Notes under the pieces: generated by a model
Database searches by the model: none
What the model was told of the DNA's origin: nothing
What the model saw: the letters and a program-made list of their open reading frames with translations, nothing else
Source of the DNA: Thiobacillus sp.
GTDB taxonomy: Bacteria; Pseudomonadota; Gammaproteobacteria; Burkholderiales; Thiobacillaceae
Reading direction: 5' to 3'
DNA length: 39,321 bases
Assembly (NCBI GenBank): GCA_030680405.1
Contig: JAUXVT010000009.1
Location: 1-39,321 of the forward strand
Made by a program: the position numbers and the translations under genes
In this document: one piece after another, positions 24,315-33,592 of the stretch
Layout: each line of letters opens with the position of its first letter
How positions within the stretch are numbered: the stretch's first letter is position 1

Positions 24315-25043
24315 TTAATTGAGCCGCTGCACCTGTACCGGATCGCCCACTTTCAGACCATACGTTGCCGCCGCACTGCCCCGGTTGACCGCGAGTTCCA
24401 GCAGCCCCACGCTGTTGATGAACCAGAAGCCCTCACCCTTGCCGACAAAACCGAAGCTTTCGCTGTGCTTAAACAGTTCACCCGCGGCGCTGACGCGCGC
24501 ATCCTTTGGCGCGCCGCGCACACCGGTCCAGGCGTTGCCGTAGTGGTCGATATAAATCACGCGCAGCAGATCGCCCGCATCGAACTCGACATTGAGCGTG
24601 TCCATCGGGGTCAGCTTGTCAGTGGGGAATTCGCCTCGCGCGATGTCGGCTGCAATCATTGCAAAAAGATCGCGGCCGTGAAACGTGGCGGACAGGGATT
24701 CGGGCTGCCAGGTGATGCGCCACAGCCGGGTGCCTGCATGTCGTGCGGCGACAATCGACAACAGGCCATTGTCCGGCCCGACAAACCAGCGGCCGCCCGC
24801 CAGGGCCACCACGGCGTCACGCGGCGTGCCGACCCCGGGATCCACCATTGCCAGAAACACGCTGCCGGGGGGAAAGCCCGGCGCAAACGCAGCCAGCAAA
24901 TGCGCGCCCGCATGAGGATTGAAGTCCGGCGCTTCGTGCAGCAGATCCACTACCTGCTGGGCAGGCGCATGTTCAGCCAGTCGCGCTTTGACCTGCCCGA
25001 CATAGGGGTCGCGCACACCGAAATCGGTGAAGAGAACAATCAC
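24315..25043 (-). CDS. S-adenosyl-L-methionine hydroxide adenosyltransferase (DUF62)
   Basis: A 242-residue enzyme of the SAM-dependent hydroxide adenosyltransferase family, related to fluorinase/chlorinase, that splits SAM to adenosine and methionine using water. Seen motifs are LFTDFGVRDPYVG with D7 and D12, MVDPGVGT (67-73), GPDNGL (89-94), FHGRDLFA, and IDHYGNAWTGV in the C-terminal beta-barrel. The catalytic Asp/Arg/His side chains cannot be fully checked by eye, but the RD-x-A/H pattern fits hydroxide rather than halide use. Start is GTG 25043 with AGGA 7 nt before. It lies downstream of the ribosomal operon terminator. Confidence 0.88.
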   Translation of the reverse strand: MIVLFTDFGVRDPYVGQVKARLAEHAPAQQVVDLLHEAPDFNPHAGAHLLAAFAPGFPPGSVFLAMVDPGVGTPRDAVVALAGGRWFVGPDNGLLSIVAARHAGTRLWRITWQPESLSATFHGRDLFAMIAADIARGEFPTDKLTPMDTLNVEFDAGDLLRVIYIDHYGNAWTGVRGAPKDARVSAAGELFKHSESFGFVGKGEGFWFINSVGLLELAVNRGSAAATYGLKVGDPVQVQRLN

Positions 25044-25147
25044 GGGTATTCCTGAAACAGGCGGGAAAGGAGACTATGCCCGACAATGCCGGGAAGCCCA
25101 AGGCGAAACCGATATAGACGCAGACGCACAAGCTCGGTCAGGCACCC

Positions 25148-25173
25148 AAAAAAAAAGCCGGGATCACCCGGCT
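25148..25173 (-). terminator. Terminator of the ribosomal protein super-operon
   Basis: AGCCGGG (25156-25162) pairs with CCCGGCT (25167-25173) around ATCA, extended by A-T pairs, and is followed on the minus strand by nine T. It lies 30 nt after the rplQ stop. T-runs on both sides make it usable in either direction. Confidence 0.92.
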
Positions 25174-25202
25174 TTTTCATGATTTCGCGATGTTCGCTCG
25201 AT

Positions 25203-25592
25203 TTACTCGGCTTCAACCGGCTCAACGTCAGTCTCCGGACGGTCAACCAGTTCGACCAAGGCCATCGGTGCATTGTCGCCATTGCGGAAGCCGTACTTCA
25301 GGATGCGCAGATAGCCACCGGGACGCGTCTTGTAACGCGGGCCCAGCACGCCGAACAGTTTGACGACCATCTCGCGGTCACGCAGACGGTCGAACGCCAA
25401 GCGATGGTTTGCCAGGGAAGGCTCTTTGCCCAGGGTGATCAGCGGCTCGACGAAGCGGCGCAGTTCCTTGGCTTTCGGCAGCGTGGTTTTGATGATTTCA
25501 TGCTTCAGCAGCGACACACTCATGTTGCGGAACATGGCCAGACGATGGCTGGTGGTGCGATTGAGTTTGCGGTTGGATTGACGATGACGCAT
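25203..25592 (-). CDS. rplQ: 50S ribosomal protein L17
   Basis: A 129-residue subunit protein at the exit-tunnel side of 23S r[23 protein letters not shown] and [20 protein letters not shown] are the invariant start, and [17 protein letters not shown] closes the fold. The Glu-rich tail ([10 protein letters not shown]) is typical of proteobacterial L17. It is the last gene of the alpha operon. A hairpin and a possible promoter lie in the 93-bp gap to rpoA. Confidence 0.98.
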   Translation of the reverse strand: MRHRQSNRKLNRTTSHRLAMFRNMSVSLLKHEIIKTTLPKAKELRRFVEPLITLGKEPSLANHRLAFDRLRDREMVVKLFGVLGPRYKTRPGGYLRILKYGFRNGDNAPMALVELVDRPETDVEPVEAE

Positions 25593-25624
25593 GGCGGTTC
25601 CTTTCAGTCAGTATTCTTGGGCTA

Positions 25625-25644
25625 GGTCGCCAGCCACGGCGACC
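25625..25644 (-). other. Hairpin in the rpoA-rplQ gap
   Basis: GGTCGCC (25625-25631) and GGCGACC (25638-25644) form a perfect 7-bp stem with a 6-nt loop in the rplQ leader. No T-run follows, so it is an mRNA stability or processing structure rather than a terminator. Confidence 0.6.
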
Positions 25645-25649
25645 CGCAC

Positions 25650-25679
25650 TTTATATTTTGATTTGGGTATACTTGTCTA
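25650..25679 (-). promoter_or_regulatory. Candidate internal promoter for rplQ
   Basis: Minus-strand TAGACA (25674-25679) and TATAAA (25650-25655) are 18 nt apart in an A/T-rich patch right after the rpoA stop. Confidence 0.4.
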
Positions 25680-25685
25680 AATACT

Positions 25686-26666
25686 TCAGGGACGCTCGAG
25701 ACCCGCGGGCGGCCAGTTTTCCAGCTTCATCCCCAGCGATAGGCTCTTGGAAGCCAGCACATCCTTGATTTCGTTCAGCGACTTGCGGCCCAGGTTGGGA
25801 GTGCGAAGCAGTTCCGTTTCGGAACGCTGGATCAGGTCGCCGATGAAGTAAATATTTTCAGCTTTCAGGCAGTTGGCCGAACGAACGGTCAACTCGAGGT
25901 CATCGACCGGGCGCAGCAACAGGGGATCCACCTGCGGCGAGCGCGGCGACTCGGACTCGGCCGGTGTGCCTTCCAGATCGGCAAACACGGAAAGCTGGTT
26001 CACCAGAATGCGGGCAGCGGTACGCACGGCCTCTTCCGGCTCGACCACGCCATTGGTTTCGATGTCGATCACCAGACGGTCGAGGTCGGTACGCTGTTCG
26101 ACACGCGCACTCTCCACCGTGTAGGCGACGCGACGAACCGGGCTGAACGAGGCGTCGATCAAAATCGAACCGACGGCACGGGTTTCTTCCGAAACCTTGC
26201 GCACGGTAGCCGGCTGGTAGCCGCGACCGCTCTCGATCTTGATTTCCATGTCGAGCTTGCCGCCCTTGGTCAGGTGAGCAATCACGTGATCCGGATTCAG
26301 CACCTCAATGTCGTGGCCAACCTCGATGTCACCTGCGGTGACCACACCTTCACCGGATTTGGAAACTTTAAGGATAGCTTCGGACTTGCCGTGCATCTTG
26401 AAAGCGATACCTTTGAGGTTCAGCAGGATATCAACGACATCCTCCTGCACGCCCTCGATGGTCGAATACTCGTGCACGACACCACTGATGGACACTTCGG
26501 TGGGCGCATAGCCAACCATGGAAGACAGCAGAATACGACGCAATGCATTGCCGAGCGTGTGGCCAAAGCCACGCTCGAAGGGCTCCATGATGACCTTGGC
26601 GTGTAGTGGGGAGGAGCGATCAACCTCCACAATACGCGGCTTGAGAAATTCCGTAGCGCTTAGCAT
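25686..26666 (-). CDS. rpoA: RNA polymerase alpha subunit
   Basis: A 326-residue subunit that dimerises to seed RNA polymerase assembly. The N-terminal domain (about 1-230) contains [24 protein letters not shown] for dimer and beta contact. A flexible linker (231-250, [12 protein letters not shown]) leads to the C-terminal domain with [19 protein letters not shown] and [12 protein letters not shown]. Arg262 is the counterpart of E. coli Arg265, which reads UP elements and contacts activators. Length is normal. It follows rpsD by 43 nt, as in the alpha operon of other proteobacteria. Confidence 0.99.
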   Translation of the reverse strand: MLSATEFLKPRIVEVDRSSPLHAKVIMEPFERGFGHTLGNALRRILLSSMVGYAPTEVSISGVVHEYSTIEGVQEDVVDILLNLKGIAFKMHGKSEAILKVSKSGEGVVTAGDIEVGHDIEVLNPDHVIAHLTKGGKLDMEIKIESGRGYQPATVRKVSEETRAVGSILIDASFSPVRRVAYTVESARVEQRTDLDRLVIDIETNGVVEPEEAVRTAARILVNQLSVFADLEGTPAESESPRSPQVDPLLLRPVDDLELTVRSANCLKAENIYFIGDLIQRSETELLRTPNLGRKSLNEIKDVLASKSLSLGMKLENWPPAGLERP

Positions 26667-26709
26667 AGAGTGCGATTCCTTAAGACCGGGTCACAGAGAC
26701 CGGGCCAAC

Positions 26710-27339
26710 TTATTTGGAGTACAGTTCGACGACCAGTGACTCATTGATGGTCGACGGCAGTTCCGAGCGTTGCGGAGCGGCCTTGTAGGTGCCTTTGAGC
26801 GCCTTGGCGTCGACCTCAACCCATTCGGGATAACCACGCGACGCAGCCGCTTCTGCAGCCGCCTTGATGCGCAGATGGGCTTTCGCCTTTTCCGCCACCT
26901 CAACCACGTCACCAGCACGCACCTGATACGAAGGGATATTGACCCGGCGACCGTTCACCATAATGCCATTGTGACGCAGCACTTGGCGCGCCTCGGTGCG
27001 CGACGCACCAAAGCCCATGCGATAGCACACCGAATCCAGACGCGACTCAAGCATCGACAGCAGGTTTTCACCGGTCACGCCCTTGCGGCTGTCCGCCCGC
27101 TTGTAAGTCAAGCGGAACTGGCCTTCCAGCACGCCGTAGATACGGCGAATTTTTTGTTTCTCACGCAGCTGCACGCCATAACCGGACAGGCGGGCACCGC
27201 TCTTCTGGCCGTGCTGGCCGGGCGCATAAGGACGGCGCTCGATAGCGCACTTGTCAGTGAAGCACTTCTCGCCCTTCAGGAAGAGCTTTTCGCCTTCGCG
27301 GCGGCACTGACGGCATTTGGGATCAAGATTACGAGCCAT
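26710..27339 (-). CDS. rpsD: 30S ribosomal protein S4, zinc-binding type
   Basis: A 209-residue primary 16S rRNA binder and, in E. coli, the repressor of the alpha operon. Four Cys in the N-terminal part (C9, C12, C26, C31) make it the zinc-containing form. The S4 RNA-binding domain lies near 98-160 ([24 protein letters not shown] shows its core) and the protein ends VVELYSK. It is placed between rpsK and rpoA. Confidence 0.99.
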   Translation of the reverse strand: MARNLDPKCRQCRREGEKLFLKGEKCFTDKCAIERRPYAPGQHGQKSGARLSGYGVQLREKQKIRRIYGVLEGQFRLTYKRADSRKGVTGENLLSMLESRLDSVCYRMGFGASRTEARQVLRHNGIMVNGRRVNIPSYQVRAGDVVEVAEKAKAHLRIKAAAEAAASRGYPEWVEVDAKALKGTYKAAPQRSELPSTINESLVVELYSK

Positions 27340-27354
27340 GATTTTGCCTAGTAT

Positions 27355-27747
27355 TTAGATACGACGCTTTTTGGAGGGGCGGCAACCGTTATGCGGGATC
27401 GGGGTGACATCCGAGATCGTAACGATCTTGAAGCCCAACGCATTCAACGCACGCACGGTTGAATCGCGACCAGGACCGGGGCCCTTGATCCGCACTTCCA
27501 GGTTTTTGACGCCGCATTCCTGCGCCATTTTGCCGGCGTTTTCCGCCGCAACCTGCGCCGCGAACGGCGTTGATTTGCGCGAGCCCTTGAAGCCCGCACC
27601 ACCGGCCGTTGCCCATGACAGAGCATTGCCCTGTCGATCGGTGATCGTCACAATGGTGTTGTTGAACGAAGCGTGAATGTGCGCAATACCTTCTGCGACA
27701 TTCTTCTTGACCTTTTTACGGACGCGCGTAGCTGGTTTCGTTGCCAT
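27355..27747 (-). CDS. rpsK: 30S ribosomal protein S11
   Basis: A 130-residue platform protein of the small subunit near the Shine-Dalgarno helix. Conserved features are [52 protein letters not shown] and the end [12 protein letters not shown]. The basic N-terminal extension (TRVRKKVKK) contacts rRNA. It lies 9 nt after rpsM. Confidence 0.99.
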   Translation of the reverse strand: MATKPATRVRKKVKKNVAEGIAHIHASFNNTIVTITDRQGNALSWATAGGAGFKGSRKSTPFAAQVAAENAGKMAQECGVKNLEVRIKGPGPGRDSTVRALNALGFKIVTISDVTPIPHNGCRPSKKRRI

Positions 27748-27756
27748 GGTTAACCT

Positions 27757-28113
27757 TTATTTCCTGATGGCCTTGCGCGGTCCCTTGCGGGTGCGCGCGT
27801 TGGTGCGTGTGCGCTGACCACGCACCGGCAAGCCTTTACGGTGGCGCAAGCCGCGATAGCAACCAAGATCCATCAAACGCTTGATGTTCATGGTGGTTTC
27901 ACGACGCAGGTCGCCCTCGACCGTGAACTTGGCCACGACCTCACGTATGCGCTCGACCTCAGCCTCCGACAAGTCCTTGATTTTCGAAGTCTGGGCAACG
28001 CCAGCCGCTTCGCAAATCTTGCCGGATGAGGTCCTACCAATGCCATAAATGGCGGTCAACGCGATTATCGCGTGTTGATGATTCGGGATATTAACCCCTG
28101 CAATACGAGCCAT
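27757..28113 (-). CDS. rpsM: 30S ribosomal protein S13
   Basis: A 118-residue head protein that contacts P-site tRNA and the L5 bridge. It starts [25 protein letters not shown], and ends in the basic tail [20 protein letters not shown] that reaches the decoding centre. I start it at ATG 28113 with GGAG upstream; a TTG two codons earlier is less likely. It opens the alpha operon, with a TATAAT promoter element 29 nt upstream. Confidence 0.98.
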   Translation of the reverse strand: MARIAGVNIPNHQHAIIALTAIYGIGRTSSGKICEAAGVAQTSKIKDLSEAEVERIREVVAKFTVEGDLRRETTMNIKRLMDLGCYRGLRHRKGLPVRGQRTRTNARTRKGPRKAIRK

Positions 28114-28141
28114 TCGCAAAGCTCCGAACGCAAAACAAAAT

Positions 28142-28173
28142 ATTATAACACGTCAATCTATTTTTAGGTTGAC
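28142..28173 (-). promoter_or_regulatory. Alpha-operon promoter with overlapping inverted repeat
   Basis: A consensus TATAAT (minus strand, 28142-28147) lies upstream of rpsM but the -35 region (near 28165-28170, AACCTA) is poor. Instead a 9-bp inverted repeat, 28152-28160 with 28165-28173 (GTCAACCTA on the minus strand, loop AAAA, one G-T pair), covers the -35 zone. It could be an operator or an RNA hairpin. The place matches the E. coli alpha promoter. Confidence 0.55.
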
Positions 28174-28203
28174 TCGAATTGAAACTTGCCAGCAGCTGCC
28201 AGC

Positions 28204-28317
28204 TCATCCCTGACGCTGCTTGTGACGCGGATCATCACAGATCACGCGCACAACACCTTTGCGACGTACAACCTTGCACTTACGACACATTTTTTTAACT
28301 GAAGCCTGCACTCTCAT
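28204..28317 (-). CDS. rpmJ: 50S ribosomal protein L36 (zinc form)
   Basis: A 37-residue protein, [15 protein letters not shown] to the end RHKQRQG. C11, C14, C27 and H32 form the CCCH zinc ribbon of the standard L36. It sits at the L6/23S rRNA base of the stalk. It begins 45 nt after infA and is the last gene before the alpha promoter, where E. coli secY/rpmJ end the spc operon. Confidence 0.97.
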   Translation of the reverse strand: MRVQASVKKMCRKCKVVRRKGVVRVICDDPRHKQRQG

Positions 28318-28361
28318 GGTTTTCTCCATTCTCTTGCCGGCAGCATGCTGCCAGTCAAAAA

Positions 28362-28580
28362 TCATTTAGCCCGAAAAACGATTCGGCCTTTGGTCAAATC
28401 GTACGGGGTGAGTTCAACCGTCACCTTGTCACCGGGAAGAATGCGGATGTAGTGCATACGCATCTTTCCCGAGATATAACCCAATAAAACATGGCCGTTT
28501 TCCAGCTTGACTCGAAACGTGGCGTTAGGCAGGTTTTCAATGACCTCGCCCTGCATCTGGATGACATCTTCCTTAGACAT
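28362..28580 (-). CDS. infA: Translation initiation factor IF-1
   Basis: A 72-residue S1/OB-fold protein that covers the 30S A-site during initiation. It starts [20 protein letters not shown], with the RNA-binding strands [20 protein letters not shown] and [20 protein letters not shown], ending [11 protein letters not shown] 28580 is the normal start; the A-AGGAAG of the upstream duplicate copy is its Shine-Dalgarno. A TTG just before would add one Met. It is 15 nt after secY. The start region is a 15-bp tandem duplicate. Confidence 0.98.
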   Translation of the reverse strand: MSKEDVIQMQGEVIENLPNATFRVKLENGHVLLGYISGKMRMHYIRILPGDKVTVELTPYDLTKGRIVFRAK

Positions 28581-28598
28581 CAACTTCCTTAGACATCA
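28568..28598 (-). repeat. 15-bp tandem duplication at the secY-infA junction
   Basis: TGATGTCTAAGGAAG (minus strand) occurs at 28584-28598 and again at 28568-28582 with one base between. The first copy holds the secY stop TGA overlapping an ATG that opens a 7-codon frame MSKEVDV ending in TAA. The second holds the real infA start. Confidence 0.9.
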
Positions 28599-29909
28599 CC
28601 GTCCCACTAAGCCATTCTTAAAATTGGCTTTCTTGAGCAAGCCTTCATACTGGTGCGACATAACATAAGCCTGAACCTGTGCCATGAAATCCATCGTCAC
28701 CACCACAATAATCAGTAGGGATGTTCCACCAAAGTAAAAGGGAACATTCCATTTCAAAATCAGAAACTCAGGCAGCAAACACACCAAGGTGATGTAAATC
28801 GCCCCCACCAGCGTCAGCCGGGTCAAAATCTTGTCGATGTAGCGTGCAGTTTGATCACCTGGACGAATACCCGGAACAAATGCCCCACTCTTCTTCAGGT
28901 TGTCTGCCGTTTCCTTGGGATTAAACACCAAGGCCGTATAGAAGAAGCAAAAGAAGATGATCGCCAACGCATACACCAAAACGTACACCGGCTGCCCGGG
29001 CGACAAGGTCGAGCCAATATCCTTCAGCCAGCCCATGCCCTCACCGCTGCCAAACCAACCCGCCAGGGTGGCCGGAAACAAAATGATGCTCGAGGCAAAA
29101 ATCGGCGGAATCACCCCTGCCATATTCAATTTGAGTGGCAGATGCGAGCTCTGTCCCCCCACCACCATCTTGCCGACCTGGCGCTTGGCATAATTGACCA
29201 GAATCTTGCGCTGCCCCCGCTCGACAAACACCACCAGCGCGGTAACCAACAGCACGCCGACAAACAACATCAATACCAACGGGATCGGGAATGCACCGGT
29301 TCGCGTCAACTCCAGCGTGCCACCAATCGCATGCGGCAAACCAGCGACAATGCCTGCAAAAATAATGATCGATATGCCATTGCCCAGACCTCGCTCGGTA
29401 ATCTGTTCACCCAACCACATCAAGAACATCGTGCCGGCAGTCAGGGTGGCCACCGTAATCAAACGAAAACCCATCCCCGGATCTAGCACCAGGCCCGCCT
29501 GCGACTCCAGCGCAATGGAAATACCCAGTGCCTGAAATACCGCCAGGAACAAGGTGCCATAGCGGGTGTACTGCGTAATCTTGCGACGTCCCGCCTCGCC
29601 TTCCTTTTTGAGGGCCTCGAGTTGGGGCGAAACGGTCGTCATCAGCTGCACGATGATCGACGCCGAAATGTACGGCATGATCCCCAGCGCAAACAGGCTG
29701 AAACGCGACAGCGCGCCGCCCGAGAACATGTTGAACATGCCAAGAATGCCGCCTTGTTGCGACTTGAACAACTGATCGAGCACCAGCGGATCAATACCCG
29801 GCACCGGAATAAATGTGCCGATACGGTAGACAATCAAAGCGCCAAGCAGGAATAGCAAGCGACGCTTGAGGTCGCCGAATTTGTTCAAGCCGGTTTTGGG
29901 CGTAGCCAA
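28596..29909 (-). CDS. secY: Protein translocase subunit SecY
   Basis: The channel of the Sec translocon, about 437 residues with ten membrane helices. Seen are [24 protein letters not shown] (TM1), the plug region near [39 protein letters not shown] (TM2a/2b), [19 protein letters not shown] and the cytoplasmic loop [19 protein letters not shown] before TM7. [13 protein letters not shown] sits in the C5 loop area. I propose the TTG at 29909 (GAGG about 8 nt before), giving [12 protein letters not shown]. An ATG at 29975 would overlap rplO by 47 nt and add an unusual basic leader. It ends at the infA duplication. Confidence 0.95.
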   Translation of the reverse strand: MATPKTGLNKFGDLKRRLLFLLGALIVYRIGTFIPVPGIDPLVLDQLFKSQQGGILGMFNMFSGGALSRFSLFALGIMPYISASIIVQLMTTVSPQLEALKKEGEAGRRKITQYTRYGTLFLAVFQALGISIALESQAGLVLDPGMGFRLITVATLTAGTMFLMWLGEQITERGLGNGISIIIFAGIVAGLPHAIGGTLELTRTGAFPIPLVLMLFVGVLLVTALVVFVERGQRKILVNYAKRQVGKMVVGGQSSHLPLKLNMAGVIPPIFASSIILFPATLAGWFGSGEGMGWLKDIGSTLSPGQPVYVLVYALAIIFFCFFYTALVFNPKETADNLKKSGAFVPGIRPGDQTARYIDKILTRLTLVGAIYITLVCLLPEFLILKWNVPFYFGGTSLLIIVVVTMDFMAQVQAYVMSHQYEGLLKKANFKNGLVGR

Positions 29910-29928
29910 AGCGTGTATCCTCGCTAGC

Positions 29929-30363
29929 CTAGTCGGCGATGGTGCCGCCGGCTGCCTCAATCGCAGCACGTGCACCCTTGGTCACAGCGATACCGTGCAG
30001 CTGGACCGCCTTGCCAATTTCGCCGGCTAGATAGATTTTAGCCGTCTTGGCAGCAGCGCGGACGATGCCAGCCTGCTTCAATACCAGCAAATCGATTTCA
30101 TCCACCCCCACCGCTGCCAGCTCATACAGACGAACGTGCGCCGTATCCGCCTTGGTCAGTGAAACAAAGCCGCGCTTGGGCAGGCGTCGTTGCATCGGCA
30201 TCTGGCCGCCTTCAAAGCCCACCTTGTGGAAGCCACCCGAACGGGATTTCTGGCCTTTATGACCACGCCCTGCGGTTTTACCAAGGCCGGAGCCAATGCC
30301 ACGACCCAAGCGGCGCTTGTTTTTCTTGGCGCCGTCTGCCGGTTTAATCGTATTCAGTTCCAT
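29929..30363 (-). CDS. rplO: 50S ribosomal protein L15
   Basis: A 144-residue late-assembly protein that reaches from the surface into domain II/V of 23S rRNA. It has [22 protein letters not shown], the Gly-rich arm [23 protein letters not shown] and the globular end [14 protein letters not shown]. Start abuts the rpmD stop with no gap. It precedes secY as in E. coli. Confidence 0.98.
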   Translation of the reverse strand: MELNTIKPADGAKKNKRRLGRGIGSGLGKTAGRGHKGQKSRSGGFHKVGFEGGQMPMQRRLPKRGFVSLTKADTAHVRLYELAAVGVDEIDLLVLKQAGIVRAAAKTAKIYLAGEIGKAVQLHGIAVTKGARAAIEAAGGTIAD

Positions 30364-30549
30364 TTAAGCCTCGCACTTCAACAGATAGGCGACTTTGGTC
30401 ATCATCCCGCGGTTTTCCGGGGTATCGAGCACCTCAACCGTGTGGTGCATCCGGCGCAGACCCAAGCCACGGACACAAGCACGATGCGCTTCCTTGGTGC
30501 CAATCAGGCTTTTGATCAGCGTCACCTTGATTCTTTTCTGCTCACTCAT
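30364..30549 (-). CDS. rpmD: 50S ribosomal protein L30
   Basis: A 61-residue ferredoxin-like protein bound to domain II of 23S rRNA. Seen: [36 protein letters not shown], then [19 protein letters not shown]. Length is normal; rpsE ends 3 nt upstream and rplO follows directly. Confidence 0.97.
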   Translation of the reverse strand: MSEQKRIKVTLIKSLIGTKEAHRACVRGLGLRRMHHTVEVLDTPENRGMMTKVAYLLKCEA

Positions 30550-30552
30550 GGC

Positions 30553-31068
30553 TTACCCCGTGATGTCTTCGAGTGACTTGCCACGCTTGGCCGCAATCTC
30601 GGATGGCGTGGACATTTTCAACAGGCCGTCAATCGTCGCACGCACGACGTTGTAGGGATTGGTTGACCCGAGGCACTTAGCAAGAACGTTCTGCACGCCC
30701 ATCACCTCGAATACGGCACGCATCGCACCACCGGCAATAATACCGGTGCCTTCCGATGCCGGCTGGATCAACACACGCGAAGCACCATGCTGGCCCACCA
30801 CTGTATGGTGGAAGGTGCCATTCTTCAAGCTGATCTTGACCAGCTTGCGGCGCGCCTCTTCCATTGCCTTCTGCACGGCCACCGGCACTTCGCGAGACTT
30901 GCCCTTGCCCATGCCGATACCGCCGTCGCCGTCGCCAACCACGGTCAGCGCGGCAAAGCCCATGATCCGACCGCCCTTCACCACTTTGGTGACTCGGTTG
31001 ATCGAAATCATCTTTTCGCGCAAACCGTCGCCGCGCTCTTCATTACTACTAGGTACTGTACGGGCCAT
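30553..31068 (-). CDS. rpsE: 30S ribosomal protein S5
   Basis: A 171-residue protein of the mRNA entry helicase site. The N-terminal dsRNA-binding-like domain has [22 protein letters not shown] and [16 protein letters not shown]. The C-terminal domain has [30 protein letters not shown] and [16 protein letters not shown]. The GKGKSREV loop affects fidelity. It lies between rplR and rpmD. Confidence 0.99.
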   Translation of the reverse strand: MARTVPSSNEERGDGLREKMISINRVTKVVKGGRIMGFAALTVVGDGDGGIGMGKGKSREVPVAVQKAMEEARRKLVKISLKNGTFHHTVVGQHGASRVLIQPASEGTGIIAGGAMRAVFEVMGVQNVLAKCLGSTNPYNVVRATIDGLLKMSTPSEIAAKRGKSLEDITG

Positions 31069-31083
31069 CTTGATTCTGCCTCG

Positions 31084-31437
31084 TTAAAAAACCAAACCGC
31101 CTTCACGCGCGGCATCTGCCAGGGCTTTCACACGCCCATGGAACTTGAAGCCCGCACGATCGAAAGCCACTTTTTCAATGCCTAATCCTTTGGCCTTTTC
31201 AGCCAGGCGCTTGCCCACAGCTGTCGCCGCGGCGACGTTGCCGCCATTGGTCAGCTCAGCACGTAGTTCCTTGTCGTTGGAAGACGCGCTGCACATCACC
31301 GTGCCGCCATCCGCAGAAATGATCTGGGCGTAGACGTGGCTGTTGGTGCGGTGAATTGCCAGGCGAGTTGCCTTGACGGCCGCGATTTTGGCGCGGGTTT
31401 TGCGCGCTCGGCGAATCCGTGATTGCTTGGTGTTCAT
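31084..31437 (-). CDS. rplR: 50S ribosomal protein L18
   Basis: A 117-residue 5S rRNA binder in the central protuberance. Seen: basic start [18 protein letters not shown], then [16 protein letters not shown] and the helix/strand [43 protein letters not shown]. With L5 (rplE, also here) it forms the 5S RNP. It starts 16 nt after rplF. Confidence 0.98.
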   Translation of the reverse strand: MNTKQSRIRRARKTRAKIAAVKATRLAIHRTNSHVYAQIISADGGTVMCSASSNDKELRAELTNGGNVAAATAVGKRLAEKAKGLGIEKVAFDRAGFKFHGRVKALADAAREGGLVF

Positions 31438-31453
31438 TTTCTGTCCTTAAGCC

Positions 31454-31984
31454 TTACTTCTTCTTAGTCTCTTTCTTGATAACCACTTCATCGCTATAGC
31501 GAACGCCCTTGCCCTTATACGGCTCTGGCGGACGGTATGAGCGCACATCAGCGGCTACCTGCCCGACAACCTGACGATCGACACCCTTGATTACAATTTC
31601 AGTTTGCGTCGGCGTCTCGACCTTGATGCCGGCAGGCATCTTGTGTACGACGGGATGCGAGAAACCCAGCGTCAGGTTGAGCGCGTCGCCTTGGGCCTGA
31701 GCACGATAACCGACCCCGACCAGCAAGAGCTTTTTCTCGAAGCCTTTGGTAACGCCCTGCACCATGTTATTGACCAGCGCACGCATGGTTCCTGCCATGG
31801 CGTTCGCCTGGATGCTTCCACTGGTGGGCGCAAAAGTCAGCACACCGTCGTTCAGCGCAACCGAGACATCGCTCGATGCTGCCTGACTCATCGCACCGAG
31901 CGGGCCCTTAACCGAGATTGCACTTCCCAGCGTGACCTCGACACCTTTCGGCAACGTAATAGGATTATTGGCTACACGTGACAT
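31454..31984 (-). CDS. rplF: 50S ribosomal protein L6
   Basis: A 176-residue two-domain protein near the GTPase-associated centre. Seen: [47 protein letters not shown], the C-terminal [30 protein letters not shown] with the conserved PPEPYKGKG loop, and a Lys-rich end KKETKKK. It follows rpsH by 12 nt. Confidence 0.98.
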   Translation of the reverse strand: MSRVANNPITLPKGVEVTLGSAISVKGPLGAMSQAASSDVSVALNDGVLTFAPTSGSIQANAMAGTMRALVNNMVQGVTKGFEKKLLLVGVGYRAQAQGDALNLTLGFSHPVVHKMPAGIKVETPTQTEIVIKGVDRQVVGQVAADVRSYRPPEPYKGKGVRYSDEVVIKKETKKK

Positions 31985-31996
31985 ATCTGCTTTCTC

Positions 31997-32392
31997 TTAC
32001 GCAACCACGCACAGGACTTCACCGCCCACGCCCTTGGCACGGGCATGGCGATCAGTCATCACACCGCTCGAGGTCGACACAATGGCGACACCCAAGCCAT
32101 TCATCACTCGCGGCAAATCCTCGGCACCCTTGTAGATGCGCAGACCGGGCTTGCTTACACGCTCGATGCGTTCGATGACCGGACGACCCGCATAATACTT
32201 AAGTCGCAACTCAAGCTCAGGCTTGCCGGGCTCGCCACGAATGGCGAAATCGTCAATATAGCCCTCGTCCTTCAGCACCTTGGCGATAGCCACTTTGACC
32301 TTGGAAGAAGGCATCGTAACAGCCACTTTTTCAACCGCTTGTGCATTGCGGATGCGGGTCAGCATGTCCGCAATGGGATCACTCATACTCAT
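31997..32392 (-). CDS. rpsH: 30S ribosomal protein S8
   Basis: A 131-residue primary binder of 16S helix 21; in E. coli it also represses the spc operon by binding the rplE leader. Seen: [20 protein letters not shown], the central [27 protein letters not shown] and the end [24 protein letters not shown]. The start can be ATG 32392 (MSMSDP) or ATG 32386; the longer form is common in this class. Confidence 0.98.
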   Translation of the reverse strand: MSMSDPIADMLTRIRNAQAVEKVAVTMPSSKVKVAIAKVLKDEGYIDDFAIRGEPGKPELELRLKYYAGRPVIERIERVSKPGLRIYKGAEDLPRVMNGLGVAIVSTSSGVMTDRHARAKGVGGEVLCVVA

Positions 32393-32404
32393 ATCGTTTA
32401 CCCC

Positions 32405-32710
32405 TTACCAGCTTGCCTTGACGATGCCCGGGATTTCGCCCCGCATCGCATACTCACGCAGTTTGCTGCGCGCCAGGCCAAACTTGCTGAACACGCCGCG
32501 CGGGCGCCCCGTCAACTGGCAGCGGTTGCGCTGGCGCACCGGGCTGGAATTGCGTGGCAACTCTTGCAATGCTTTGTACGCCGCCATGCGATCTTCGTCG
32601 CTGGTCTGTACGCTGGCGATCGCAGCTTTGATGTCAGCACGCTTGGCCGCATATTTTTTCACCATGCGCGCGCGCTTTTCTTCGCGATTAATCAAGGATA
32701 ACTTGGCCAT
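32405..32710 (-). CDS. rpsN: 30S ribosomal protein S14, zinc-free type
   Basis: A 101-residue head protein. ATG 32710 ([17 protein letters not shown]) is chosen, with GAGG before it; the open frame upstream is an rplE shadow. The C-terminal region [26 protein letters not shown] keeps only one Cys, so it is the long, Cys-poor form that does not bind zinc. It lies between rplE and rpsH. Confidence 0.98.
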   Translation of the reverse strand: MAKLSLINREEKRARMVKKYAAKRADIKAAIASVQTSDEDRMAAYKALQELPRNSSPVRQRNRCQLTGRPRGVFSKFGLARSKLREYAMRGEIPGIVKASW

Positions 32711-32717
32711 GCCTACC

Positions 32718-33257
32718 TCAACTCTTGAACGGGAAACTGAAGGCGGCAAGCAAGGCTCGCGCTTCTTCATCAGTCTTGGCGGTGGTGGTGATCGTGATGT
32801 TCATGCCACGCAACGCATCAATCTTGTCGTACTCGATCTCAGGGAAAATAATCTGCTCCTTGACGCCCATGTTGTAGTTACCACGGCCATCAAAGGACTT
32901 CCCCGAGACACCCCGAAAGTCGCGGATGCGTGGAATTGCCACTGTCACGAGACGATCCAGAAACTCATACATCCGAACACGCCGCAGGGTCACCATGCAG
33001 CCCACAGGATAATCTTCACGGATCTTGAAACCCGCGATCGATTTCTTGGACTTGGTGACGACCGGCTTCTGACCGGCAATCTTACGCATATCCGCCACAG
33101 CGTGATCCATCACCTTCTTGTCAGCCACAGCCTCGCCAACCCCCATGTTCAGGGTGATCTTCTGGATGCGCGGGACCTGCATGACAGACTTGTAGCCAAA
33201 CTGCTCTACCAGCTTGGGCACCACCGTCTCACGATAAAATTCTTGAAAACGCGCCAT
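32718..33257 (-). CDS. rplE: 50S ribosomal protein L5
   Basis: A 179-residue 5S rRNA partner that bridges to S13. Seen: [61 protein letters not shown] and the end [19 protein letters not shown]. In E. coli S8 binds the mRNA near its start; a counterpart was not tested here. It starts 2 nt after the rplX stop. Confidence 0.98.
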   Translation of the reverse strand: MARFQEFYRETVVPKLVEQFGYKSVMQVPRIQKITLNMGVGEAVADKKVMDHAVADMRKIAGQKPVVTKSKKSIAGFKIREDYPVGCMVTLRRVRMYEFLDRLVTVAIPRIRDFRGVSGKSFDGRGNYNMGVKEQIIFPEIEYDKIDALRGMNITITTTAKTDEEARALLAAFSFPFKS

Positions 33258-33259
33258 TA

Positions 33260-33583
33260 TTACCCCTGTGCGTCAACCATTTCGCCATTGGACTTGTATA
33301 CACGCACCTTGCGGCCGTCCTCTAGCACCTTGTAACCCACGCGATCAGCCTTCTGCGTGCCGACATTGAACAATGCGACATTGGAAGCCTGAATCGGCAT
33401 TTCCTTTTCGACGATCCCACCCTGTATGTTGCGCATGGGATTCGGCTTCTGATGCTTCTTGACGCGATTCACGCCCTCAACCAGCACATGATCATTGTCA
33501 AGCACCTTGAGTACAACGCTGCGCTTACCCTTATCTTTTCCGGTCAGGACAATCACCTGATCACTTCTACGAATACGTGCCAT
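33260..33583 (-). CDS. rplX: 50S ribosomal protein L24
   Basis: A 107-residue assembly initiator protein at the exit tunnel rim. The KOW motif is at residues 6-30 ([21 protein letters not shown]), followed by [13 protein letters not shown] and the family stretch [19 protein letters not shown]. Length is normal for proteobacteria. It lies 9 nt after rplN. Confidence 0.98.
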   Translation of the reverse strand: MARIRRSDQVIVLTGKDKGKRSVVLKVLDNDHVLVEGVNRVKKHQKPNPMRNIQGGIVEKEMPIQASNVALFNVGTQKADRVGYKVLEDGRKVRVYKSNGEMVDAQG

Positions 33584-33592
33584 GACTCCCCC

